A stretch of 6,257 nt of DNA from Ideonella_A sp031398385. GTDB lineage: Bacteria > Pseudomonadota > Gammaproteobacteria > Burkholderiales > Burkholderiaceae_C. Position numbers and translations under genes: made by a program. The DNA lies in contig JANNNE010000377.1 of assembly GCA_031398385.1 (NCBI GenBank), forward strand, positions 1-6,257. The letters run 5' to 3'. The notes under the pieces are model-generated. The model searched no databases, was not told the origin of the DNA, and saw nothing but the letters and a program-made list of their open reading frames with translations. Positions 1 through 6,257 of this stretch are shown in pieces (positions within the stretch are counted from its first letter, which is position 1; each line of letters begins with the position of its first letter).

Positions 1-854
1 GCCGCCGGCAGGTTGAACTCGGCCTTGCAGCGCAGGCCGGCCGGCAATGCGCCGTCCGGATTGGGCAGTTCGAGGTGGACGCGAAAGGTGTTGCTGGCCG
101 CGTCGATCACCTTGTCGACCATCGTGACCTGCGCGGTCAGCGCAACTGCACCGGGCAATTCAGGCATGACCTTGGCGCTGCCACCGATCGCGACCTGCTT
201 GTAGAGCGCGACCGGAACGACCAGTTGCACCCGCAGCGGATCGACCTTGGCGATGCGCAGCAGCGGTTTGTCGTCGACCCGTTCGCCGGCCGATACGAAG
301 CGCTCGGCGACCACGCCGTCGATCGGGCTGCGGATCGTGCGCTGGCCGAGCTGGGCCGACGCCACATCACGCTCCTGTCGTGAAACTTCGCGCTGTTCGC
401 GGGCCTGGATCAGCTTCTGCGCCGCAAGGTCGGCCTCGCTGCGCGCCTGATCGAGCGCCTGCTGGGAAATGAATTTCTGCCGGAACAGGTCTTCGGCACG
501 AACCAGGCGCTCCTGGTTGAACCTGGTGGCAGCGGTCGCCGCCTGCAGTTCGGCATTCGATTGCGCGCGCGAACTGGCGACGCTGAGCGTGGCGCGCTCG
601 ACTGGCGCGCGCAGTATCGCCAGCACTTGGCCTTTCTTGACCGTATCGCCGCGTTCGACCGCAACCCGGTCGATGATGCCGATCACCGGGCTGCCGACAT
701 CGGTGATGCGTTCAGCTTCGATCAGGCAGCCCAGCGGCTGCGCGGCGTGGCCGCTCGACGCCCAAAGCAGCAGCGCCAGCGCAGCGAAGCAGCCTGCGAA
801 GCGGCTCCGCGCGGGCCCGTGCATCGACTGGGTGGAAATCAGGTGTTTGAACAT
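1..854 (-). CDS. Periplasmic adaptor (HlyD/RND membrane-fusion type), C-terminus cut by window edge
   Basis: Reading from 854 gives 284 residues open to the left edge. Such adaptors bridge an inner-membrane transporter and an outer-membrane channel. Residues 1-37 look like a Sec signal peptide: basic stretch (HGPARSR), hydrophobic core (FAALALLLWA) and probable cleavage after SGHA. Residues about 48-83 form the first half of a barrel-sandwich (VGSPVIGIIDRV, then ERGDTVKKGQVLA). Residues about 85-170 are an Ala/Gln/Arg/Glu-rich coiled coil (RAEDLFRQKFISQQALDQAR). The second lipoyl half follows at about 171-203 (RTIRSPIDGVVAERF), then a beta-barrel with the family-like stretch DAASNTFRVHLELPNP at about 251-266. 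The start is uncertain. ATG at 899 overlaps the upstream TGA as ATGA but gives a long pre-signal segment; ATG at 824 gives the neatest signal peptide. None has a strong ribosome binding site. Family assignment is firm; the cargo and partner pump are unknown. It is last of the four genes in the window, directly behind the SecA-like gene. Confidence 0.88.
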   Translation of the reverse strand, partial: MFKHLISTQSMHGPARSRFAGCFAALALLLWASSGHAAQPLGCLIEAERITDVGSPVIGIIDRVAVERGDTVKKGQVLAILRAPVERATLSVASSRAQSNAELQAATAATRFNQERLVRAEDLFRQKFISQQALDQARSEADLAAQKLIQAREQREVSRQERDVASAQLGQRTIRSPIDGVVAERFVSAGERVDDKPLLRIAKVDPLRVQLVVPVALYKQVAIGGSAKVMPELPGAVALTAQVTMVDKVIDAASNTFRVHLELPNPDGALPAGLRCKAEFNLPA

Positions 855-895
855 GGCTTCAGGTTGTGAAGGGAATGCGATGGCGGGACAACAGG

Positions 896-899
896 TCAT
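896..899 (-). other. ATGA overlap between SecA-like stop and a possible adaptor start
   Basis: The TGA that ends the SecA-like gene (898-896) overlaps an ATG (899-897) in the frame of the downstream adaptor, a classic stop-restart arrangement. Using it would place 15 extra residues (MTCCPAIAFPSQPEA) before the ATG at 854. That makes an unusually long region before the signal-peptide core, so the overlap may or may not be the real start. Confidence 0.5.
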
Positions 900-2902
900 T
901 CGGCAGCGCCGCCGAAGCCGAGCTGGCGTTCGCTGCGTTCGTCGTGGGCGATCAATCGACGCCGTCCGGTGTGCTGTTTGGCTTCTTCGAAGCGTTGCGG
1001 CCAGCGTGCGATGCCGCGAACCACGAACGACGGCAATCGAGCCGAGCTGCAGCGCAGCAGCGCCAGCAAAGGCGCCGGGAAAAATCGTGCGATCAGCGTT
1101 GTCTCGAGCGACAACAGCGTCTCGACCGAACCGGCATCGCCTTGTCGGGCGGCCCGGCCGGCCAGTTGGCGGTCGATGCGCCGTGCGCTGTTGAGCTGGC
1201 AGCAGATGACGTGCAGGCCACCCAGATCGCCGACCCCGTCACCGAGTTCGATATCGGTGCCGCGGCCAGACAGGTTGGTCGTCACCGTGATCGCGCCGCG
1301 CTGGCCGGCCTGCGCGACGATGCCGGCTTCTTCGCGGTCGTTGCGCGCATGCAGCACGGCATGCGGCAGGTTGCGGGTCGCGAGATGGTCGGCCAGCGCC
1401 TGCGCTTCGGCCACTGAGTCGGTGGCGACAAGCACGGGCCGTTGACTGGCGTGCAACTGGCTTACCCGATCGGCGACCGCCTCCCACAGCCTGGCGTGGT
1501 CGGCATACAGGCGAGTCCGCCCGACCTTGCGGCGGTCGGGGCGGCGCAACGCGATTCGACGCACCGACCTGCCGTAGGTCGACATCAACTCCGAACGCGC
1601 TTCGAGCAAGGTGCCACTGAGGCCGCCGAGCCGGACATAGCGTGGGAAGAAGCGCTGATAGGTCAGCTGGGCCAGCGTCACCATCGCCGGGCTCGGCTCG
1701 CAGCCTTCCTTGATCTCGATCGCCTGCTGCAGGCCTTTCGACCAGACGCGGCCTTCGGCAATCCGGCCGGTGGTCTCGTCGATGATCGCGACCTTGGCGT
1801 CGCGCACCAGATACTGCCGCTCGGCTCGGTACAGATGCAGCGCGGCGAGCGCCGTGCCCACCGCATGCTCGCGGTGCAGCTTGTTGCGCCAGGCCGCGGA
1901 GGAACTCGGATCAGCCAGCTCGAAGACGATCCGAGCCAGGCGCAGCCGGCCGGCCTCTGTCAGCTCTGCCGTCATCGTGTCGGTATTCAGTTCGAAATCG
2001 GCGCCCGCTTCCAGGCTGCGCGCGAACTCGAGCGCCTGCCGGGCATGCCGGTGTTCATCGGCGTTGTCGGCGCGCTGTGACAGGATCAAGGGAACCCGTG
2101 CTTCGTCGATCAGGATCGAGTCGGCTTCGTCGACGATCGCCATGCACAGGCCACGCAGCATCGGCGGGCTTGTCGGATTCGATTGCAGGCGTGCCAACGG
2201 CCGCGCCAGGGAATCGCGGCGCCGCTGTTTAGGCTGGCCGGTCAGGGCATCACGCAGGTAGTCGAAAACCAGCTCCTTGGCCGTGACGTAGGTGATGTTG
2301 CAGGCGTAGGCTGCGCTGCGCTCGGCCGTGCTGTGCGGCTGCGTGATCCAGCCCACCGTCAGGCCGAGCGATCGATACAAGGCGCGCAGCTTGAGCGCAT
2401 CGCGTTCGACCAGATAGTCGTTGGCCGTGATCACGTGAACCGGAATACCAGCCAGCGCACCGACCGCCGCCGCCAGTCCGACCGCCAGGGTCTTGCCCTC
2501 GCCGGTGGCCATCTCGGCCAAGCGGCCGTCGAGCACGGTGCGTGCGGCAATCAACTGGGTGTCGAAGGGCGCCAGGTCCAGGTGCTGGCGCGCGGCCAGC
2601 GCGACCAGTCCGAAGGCGCGCGCCAGCGCCGGTCCACGCAGGCCTTCGCGCAGCATGGCGGCATGCACCGTTGATCGCGCTGCATCGATGCCGGTGATCG
2701 CAAACGCCGACTCGGCCTGACGAACCCGCTCGAGCCAGCGGGCGTCACCGTTCCTCGACAGGCTGCCAGCGAGGTCGACCAGCCGGTCGCCGGTGGCGCG
2801 CAGCACCGCCGTACAACGCCGGGCCAGCCGACGGGGCTCGACGCGACGCTCCGGGTAGTCGCCCCACAGCAGGCCGGGGATCGGGATATCGAGGCGGGTC
2901 AT
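896..2902 (-). CDS. SecA-like translocase ATPase, C-terminally short
   Basis: This 668-residue protein is collinear with the SecA motor. Seen in order: a Q-motif-like FDTQL (113-117); Walker A MATGEGKT (131-138; SecA usually MRTGEGKT); TANDYLVERDA (159-169); VFDYLRD (212-218); DEAD-type Walker B VDEADSILIDEARVPLI (257-273); a preprotein-crosslinking region with IIDETTGRIAEGRVWSKGL (373-391) and IEIKEG (395-400); GLSGT (427-431); motif V TTNLSGRGTDIELG (541-554); and motif VI RRIDRQLAGRAARQGDAG (574-591) with the arginine fingers. All catalytic residues appear intact, so it should hydrolyse ATP. Only about 77 residues follow motif VI, whereas housekeeping SecA (about 830-900 residues) continues with scaffold, helical wing, two-helix finger and often a Cys/His zinc tail. 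There is no signal peptide or membrane segment, so it is cytosolic or peripheral. The ATG at 2902 lies 11 bases after the upstream stop; an in-frame GTG at 2917 overlaps that stop as GTGA. Specialised paralogue rather than housekeeping secA is inferred from length and neighbours. Confidence 0.93.
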   Translation of the reverse strand: MTRLDIPIPGLLWGDYPERRVEPRRLARRCTAVLRATGDRLVDLAGSLSRNGDARWLERVRQAESAFAITGIDAARSTVHAAMLREGLRGPALARAFGLVALAARQHLDLAPFDTQLIAARTVLDGRLAEMATGEGKTLAVGLAAAVGALAGIPVHVITANDYLVERDALKLRALYRSLGLTVGWITQPHSTAERSAAYACNITYVTAKELVFDYLRDALTGQPKQRRRDSLARPLARLQSNPTSPPMLRGLCMAIVDEADSILIDEARVPLILSQRADNADEHRHARQALEFARSLEAGADFELNTDTMTAELTEAGRLRLARIVFELADPSSSAAWRNKLHREHAVGTALAALHLYRAERQYLVRDAKVAIIDETTGRIAEGRVWSKGLQQAIEIKEGCEPSPAMVTLAQLTYQRFFPRYVRLGGLSGTLLEARSELMSTYGRSVRRIALRRPDRRKVGRTRLYADHARLWEAVADRVSQLHASQRPVLVATDSVAEAQALADHLATRNLPHAVLHARNDREEAGIVAQAGQRGAITVTTNLSGRGTDIELGDGVGDLGGLHVICCQLNSARRIDRQLAGRAARQGDAGSVETLLSLETTLIARFFPAPLLALLRCSSARLPSFVVRGIARWPQRFEEAKQHTGRRRLIAHDERSERQLGFGGAAE

Positions 2903-2917
2903 GACGGGCCGACTCAC
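2900..2917 (-). other. M50/SecA-like junction with two candidate starts (GTGA overlap or ATG)
   Basis: The M50 stop TGA (2916-2914) overlaps an in-frame GTG (2917-2915) as GTGA; the ATG of the SecA-like gene follows five codons later at 2902. The GTG start would add only VSRPV. No good ribosome binding site marks either, so I chose ATG for the CDS while noting that the four-base overlap is a common start arrangement in operons. Confidence 0.6.
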
Positions 2918-5058
2918 GCCGCGGGGGCGAAGTGACGCAGGAACAATTGCGAGGCATGCCGCCAGGCCTGCATCGCCAACGGTTCGTGGCCATGATCGAA
3001 GCGCACCCAGGCACGGCCGCCGACGCGGTCCAAGTGGTTGCCGACCAATGTCAGGTCGACCAGAAATACCGGGTCGATGCTGCGCAGTTCGCCGTTGGCG
3101 GCCGGATCGATGGCATACGGGCCGCCGCCGCGATCGCTCAAGGCCGCGCTGGGCAACTGGTGCGTGGCCGCGGGCATGTCGCCGCTGCGCCTGGCCGCCA
3201 GGATGCGGCCGGGCGAATCGGCGAGCCGAACCTCGGCTTCGCGAAAGCGGTTGCGCACCAGGAAGGCGTCGCTCTCGGCGACCGCGGCGCGGACTCGCAG
3301 ATCGTCGGCCGACAACACATGGCCGATCGTCTTGCCCTGCTGCAGGTAACTTCCGATCAGGTCGGCTTGGCGCGGCATCGCCAGGCGTCCCGCGGTCGCG
3401 GCCCGGACCTGCAATCGCGCGATTCGTTGATCGAGCCGGTCGATCTCGGCCTGCATCCGGTCGATCTCGAGCAACTGGTTCTGGGCCGCGTTGGGGTCGC
3501 GCAGCATCTGCAGAAATTGCTCGACCCGCAAGCCTTCGAGCCGGCTGGCGATCTGCTCTCGGTTGGCCAGCAACTCGGGGTTGTCCAGCCTGACCAGCAG
3601 ATCGCCGGGCGCGACCTGCCTGCCATCGGCGACCGGCAGTTCGGCGATGAAGCCATCGACTTCCGGCCTGACCTGGGCCTGTTCGGGCAGCCAGACCACC
3701 GCGGGTGCCACGGTCGAGAACGGCAGCGGAACGATGAACAGCAGTGCCGCCGCGGTCGCGCCGACCACCGCGAGGCGAAGTTTCAGGCGGGCCAGTTTGG
3801 CGCCGGGCTGTGCCTGCGACATCGCCTGCCGCGACCACCTGACCAGCGGCTGCGCAATCACCGTGACAAGCACATAGACCAGCGCCAGCAGGCCGAGCAG
3901 CAGCCATTGGCCACCCAGCCAGAGCACCAGCGTGGCCGACAGGACGATCCGGTAGATCAGCGACAGCGGCGCGTAAAGCCACAGCCAGCCTCGTTCGCTG
4001 CGGGCGTGGGCCGGCTGGTCTGAGCGGCTGCCGAGCAGCCATCGTCCCAGGTGGTGGCTCCACCAGGCGCCGCTGCGTGCCGCCAGGTTCGGCACGTCGA
4101 ACAGATCGCACATCACGTGGTAGGCGTCGAAGCGCAGCAGCGGATTGCCGTTGAACAGCAGCGTCGAGGCGCTGCCGATCAGCATCACGGCGAACGCGAT
4201 GTCATGAATCAGTCCCGGTTGGGTCAGCAGCCACAGCATCAGGCCGATTGCGGCCAGGCTGGTCTCGACGATCACGCCGGCCGCACCGACGGCAGCGCGC
4301 TGCCTGCTACGGCTGAAGGCGGTCGCTGCCGATGCGTCGACATACGGGGCCGGAATCAGGAACAGCAGGCCGATGCCCACCTCATGCACCTCGCCGCCCC
4401 AACGCCGCACCGCCATCGCATGCGCCAGTTCGTGCAGCAGTTTCATCAGCGGGTAGATCACCCAGGCGATCGCCAGGCTGGCGGCAGTGAATGTCTGCTG
4501 CGCGGCCTGGACGCGAATCGTCGGCCATTCCATGGCGGCCAGCAGCACGCAGCCGAGCATGGCAGCCAGCCAGAGTGCAAAAGCCGCCGGCGTGAACAGC
4601 AGGCGGCCGAGTGGCTCGAGGTGGTTCAGGATACGGCTCGGATCCCCCATCGGTAGGCGGAACGAAAACGGGTTGAGCATCTCGCGACGGCGACGCTTGC
4701 GACGTGTATCGCGGCGTTCGAGCAGGGTTTCGGTGCTCGCCGACTGGTCCGATTGCAGCAGTTCCAGCTCATTCAGCTGGCCGAGCAACGCCAGCACCTC
4801 GTCCTGCGACGGTGCGGCGTCGGGATCGGCGTCGAGCAGCGCATTCCAGACCTCGTGCGCCGTGTGCCGGCCATCACAGCGACCGATGAACTGGTACGAG
4901 GCTTCGTTGATCCGGTGCTGGCGCCCGGTCGCCGAATCCGACAGCAGGTACCAGCGCTGATCCCGCCACTCCTGGCGTTGCACCCGAACCTGGGCGCGCA
5001 GCCGGGGTCGCAGCGCGGCGACCCGATACCACTCGGCACTGAACAACGATGCGGTCAT
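2914..5058 (-). CDS. PqqD-like / M50 zinc metalloprotease / HlyD-type adaptor fusion
   Basis: The protein has 714 residues. Residues about 28-104 resemble a PqqD-like winged-helix domain (RWYLLSDSATGRQHRINEAS, then a helical part with GRHTAHEV and LLGQLNELELL); such domains bind peptides in several RiPP systems. A very basic run (RRDTRRKRRRR, 115-125) precedes the membrane part. Hydrophobic segments lie near 153-176, 189-208, 226-240, 256-279, 283-304, 360-383, 384-403 and 427-447. Segment 2 ends in the zinc motif HELAH (209-213). The second M50 signature, NPLLRFDAY (305-313), has the expected metal-binding Asp (D311) but Ala where many homologues have Gly. Residues about 450-600 are a HlyD-like barrel-sandwich (VRPEVDGFIAELPVADGRQV, then APGDLLVRLDNPELL) split by a coiled coil (about 494-550). 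The C-terminal 110 residues look beta-barrel-like. It resembles proteins annotated as putative peptide zinc metalloproteases (YydH-like). Role inferred: membrane-embedded processing and/or export of a peptide or protein. The start at 5058 is 2 bases after the preceding stop. Confidence 0.9.
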   Translation of the reverse strand: MTASLFSAEWYRVAALRPRLRAQVRVQRQEWRDQRWYLLSDSATGRQHRINEASYQFIGRCDGRHTAHEVWNALLDADPDAAPSQDEVLALLGQLNELELLQSDQSASTETLLERRDTRRKRRRREMLNPFSFRLPMGDPSRILNHLEPLGRLLFTPAAFALWLAAMLGCVLLAAMEWPTIRVQAAQQTFTAASLAIAWVIYPLMKLLHELAHAMAVRRWGGEVHEVGIGLLFLIPAPYVDASAATAFSRSRQRAAVGAAGVIVETSLAAIGLMLWLLTQPGLIHDIAFAVMLIGSASTLLFNGNPLLRFDAYHVMCDLFDVPNLAARSGAWWSHHLGRWLLGSRSDQPAHARSERGWLWLYAPLSLIYRIVLSATLVLWLGGQWLLLGLLALVYVLVTVIAQPLVRWSRQAMSQAQPGAKLARLKLRLAVVGATAAALLFIVPLPFSTVAPAVVWLPEQAQVRPEVDGFIAELPVADGRQVAPGDLLVRLDNPELLANREQIASRLEGLRVEQFLQMLRDPNAAQNQLLEIDRMQAEIDRLDQRIARLQVRAATAGRLAMPRQADLIGSYLQQGKTIGHVLSADDLRVRAAVAESDAFLVRNRFREAEVRLADSPGRILAARRSGDMPAATHQLPSAALSDRGGGPYAIDPAANGELRSIDPVFLVDLTLVGNHLDRVGGRAWVRFDHGHEPLAMQAWRHASQLFLRHFAPAA

Positions 5059-5063
5059 CGCTA
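5056..5063 (-). other. Two-base gene junction: adaptor stop (TAG) to M50 start (ATG)
   Basis: On the minus strand the order is TAG, CG, ATG. The 30 bases before the ATG contain no purine-rich Shine-Dalgarno match, so translation of the protease gene probably depends on ribosomes finishing the adaptor gene. The spacing is seen directly; the coupling is inferred. Confidence 0.7.
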
Positions 5064-6257
5064 CGGCGCCAGCGACCAGAAGGCCAGGCGGAGCCAGTCG
5101 ATGGCGCGGTGGGTCAGGATCCAGGCAGTCGGGCGTTCGCCGGCTTCGATCTTGGCAACGCCCTGCAACCCGGGCCGTAGCAGCGGCGCAGCGGCGAGCA
5201 GCCGGGCTTCGACCTCGAAGGCATTGCGGCCGTCCTGCACTGCGGCAACCGGGGTCACCCGCTCGACCACGAAGGAGAGCGGATCGGCCGGTGATGATGA
5301 AAGCGCCATCTGTCCGCGCTGCCCGGGGGCGACGCTGGCGATGTCGCGTTCGTCGACATTGAGGATCAATCGGTATTGCTCGGCCGGCGCGATCGTCACC
5401 AGCGAATCGCCGCGCTGCACCGGAGCACCCAGGCCCTGGCTCAGGTCGCCCTTGATCACGATGCCGTCGATCGGTGCAAGCAGCCGGGTACGCGACAGTT
5501 GCTGGCGCACCAGATCGAGCTGGGCGCGCGCTTCGCCGGCCTTGCCCTGGGTGATCACGAATTGCGCACGGTCCGAGCGGGCGAGGGCGGCGGCAAAGCC
5601 GTTTTCATGCTGGGCCAGCGCGCCTTCCCAGCGGCGCTGCTCGAGCAGCAGATCCTGGTCGGCCAGTTCGACCAGCAGATCGCCGGCTCGCACCGAATCG
5701 CCCGGGCGCACATGCGCCTTGGCCAGATAGCCGTCGAGCGGTGCCGCGACGATGCGCTGCACCGCACCTTCGATGCGCGCCGGTGCACCGATGCGGTAGG
5801 ACACCGGAATGAACAAGGCGGCCAAGACGGCCGCCAGCAGCGTCAGCGCCAGCGCCTTCGGCAGCGGATCGTTGCGCCTGGTCACCTGCTGCCAGGCGGC
5901 GCCGAGCCGCTCGCCGACCCGCGTCGACCAGCCGCGTTCCGCACGCTGGCGCAATGCCAGCAGCGGACCGAGCGCGCAGGCCAGGCTGTCCAGCAGGTCG
6001 AGCCGGGTCTGTTCGGGCGGGGCTGCGCTGCGCCACTCTGCCAGCAGCGCACCGACCGCCTGGCCGCCACTGACCAGCGCGACGCTGGCCAGCGAATGGC
6101 CGCTGCGTTCATGCAGATCGGCATGGGCCAGCACGATGCGGATCGGCTCGGTGCCTGCCGCCGGGTAGACGATATGCTTGCCCTGATCGACTGCCTCTTG
6201 CATCGCCGCGGCGATCTGGCGCAGCAACTCCTGCTGGGGTTTGAATTCCGCGCTGTT
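5061..6257 (-). CDS. HlyD-family membrane adaptor with N-terminal GAF-like domain, N-terminus cut by window edge
   Basis: The frame is open from the right edge (398 residues visible), so the true start is outside the window; a TTG at 6227 is only an internal codon. Residues about 1-105 look like the later part of a GAF-type sensor fold (HSLASVALVSGGQAVGALLA followed by a long helix with TRLDLLDSLACALGPLL); this assignment is from pattern only. One membrane segment (about 134-152, LALTLLAAVLAALFIPVSY) then places the rest in the periplasm. Next come the first barrel-sandwich half (AAPLDGYLAKAHVRPGDSV, 171-189), a short coiled coil (about 203-255), the second half (RLLAPIDGIVIKGDLSQGLG, 258-277) and a beta-barrel (about 294-372) with NVDERDIASVAPGQRG. 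The C-terminus is hydrophobic (AIDWLRLAFWSLAP). Stop is TAG at 5063-5061, 2 bases before the M50 gene, so the two are almost certainly cotranscribed. The adaptor call is firm; the GAF call is moderate and its ligand, if any, is unknown. Confidence 0.87.
   Translation of the reverse strand, partial: NSAEFKPQQELLRQIAAAMQEAVDQGKHIVYPAAGTEPIRIVLAHADLHERSGHSLASVALVSGGQAVGALLAEWRSAAPPEQTRLDLLDSLACALGPLLALRQRAERGWSTRVGERLGAAWQQVTRRNDPLPKALALTLLAAVLAALFIPVSYRIGAPARIEGAVQRIVAAPLDGYLAKAHVRPGDSVRAGDLLVELADQDLLLEQRRWEGALAQHENGFAAALARSDRAQFVITQGKAGEARAQLDLVRQQLSRTRLLAPIDGIVIKGDLSQGLGAPVQRGDSLVTIAPAEQYRLILNVDERDIASVAPGQRGQMALSSSPADPLSFVVERVTPVAAVQDGRNAFEVEARLLAAAPLLRPGLQGVAKIEAGERPTAWILTHRAIDWLRLAFWSLAP

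Noticed and set aside
1156..1163. GGCCGGCC palindrome (another similar run near 35-44)
   Set aside because: It lies within conserved coding sequence (LAGRAAR of motif VI) and is explained by GC-rich codons; no flanking repeat or site architecture.
896..2902. Housekeeping secA
   Set aside because: Too short, lacks the finger, wing and zinc tail, and sits in an adaptor/protease operon rather than near genes usually linked to secA.
896..2902. Decayed or frameshifted secA pseudogene
   Set aside because: All motor motifs are intact in one frame and the gene ends in an ATGA overlap with the next gene's frame, which argues for a selected length.
2932..4023. Long plus-strand ORF (363 codons) opposite the M50 gene
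   Set aside because: Antisense to a well-supported gene; composition is Gln/Arg/Ala/Gly-rich and low in hydrophobic pattern, with no domain or start signal. Other plus-strand ORFs such as 469-1194, 1442-2080 and 4753-5730 are rejected for the same reason.
2903..4111. An uninterrupted same-frame upstream extension of the SecA-like gene, giving a 1071-residue ORF
   Set aside because: The extension lies wholly inside the M50 gene in another frame, is Arg/Pro/Gly-rich with no recognisable domain, and the SecA homology begins after the ATG at 2902. Stop-poor alternate frames are expected in GC-rich DNA.
6198..6227. TTG at 6227 as the start of the GAF-adaptor gene
   Set aside because: The frame continues to the window edge (NSAEFKPQQE before it), there is no spaced ribosome binding site, and starting there would cut into the N-terminal domain.

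Overview
The window is a tightly packed block of four minus-strand genes, read from right to left. Both outer genes run off the window edges. The DNA is GC-rich, with the G/C-ending codons typical of high-GC proteobacteria. An inner-membrane M50 protease joined to periplasmic adaptor domains, and an adaptor with a cleavable signal peptide, both imply a Gram-negative envelope. A gammaproteobacterium is my best guess, but nothing here fixes the taxon. No rRNA, tRNA, CRISPR array, insertion sequence or convincing terminator or promoter is visible, and no non-coding stretch is longer than about 40 bases.

Layout in transcription order: (1) 6257-5061, an N-terminally cut membrane-anchored HlyD-type adaptor with a GAF-like domain before its single membrane segment. 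(2) 5058-2914, a 714-residue fusion of a PqqD-like domain, a multi-pass M50 zinc metalloprotease (HELAH) and a HlyD-type barrel-sandwich/coiled-coil region. (3) 2902-896, a 668-residue SecA-related ATPase. It keeps the ATPase motor and the preprotein-crosslinking region but stops where the SecA scaffold helix should begin, so it lacks the helical wing, two-helix finger and zinc tail. (4) 854 to beyond 1, a periplasmic adaptor of the HlyD/RND type with a signal peptide. Its C-terminus is outside the window.

The genes are separated by 2 bases, by 11 bases (or a GTGA overlap), and by an ATGA overlap or about 41 bases. No strong Shine-Dalgarno sequences are seen. This points to one operon with translational coupling.

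Taken together, the block looks like a dedicated envelope export or processing machine. A motor resembling SecA replaces the ABC or proton-driven pump that usually partners HlyD adaptors. An intramembrane-type protease carries a possible peptide-recognition domain, and there are three separate adaptor modules. The substrate, any outer-membrane channel and any modifying enzyme are not in the window. The combination of a minimal SecA with M50 and HlyD modules is the most interesting signal here. Its function as a secretion system is an inference, not something the sequence proves.
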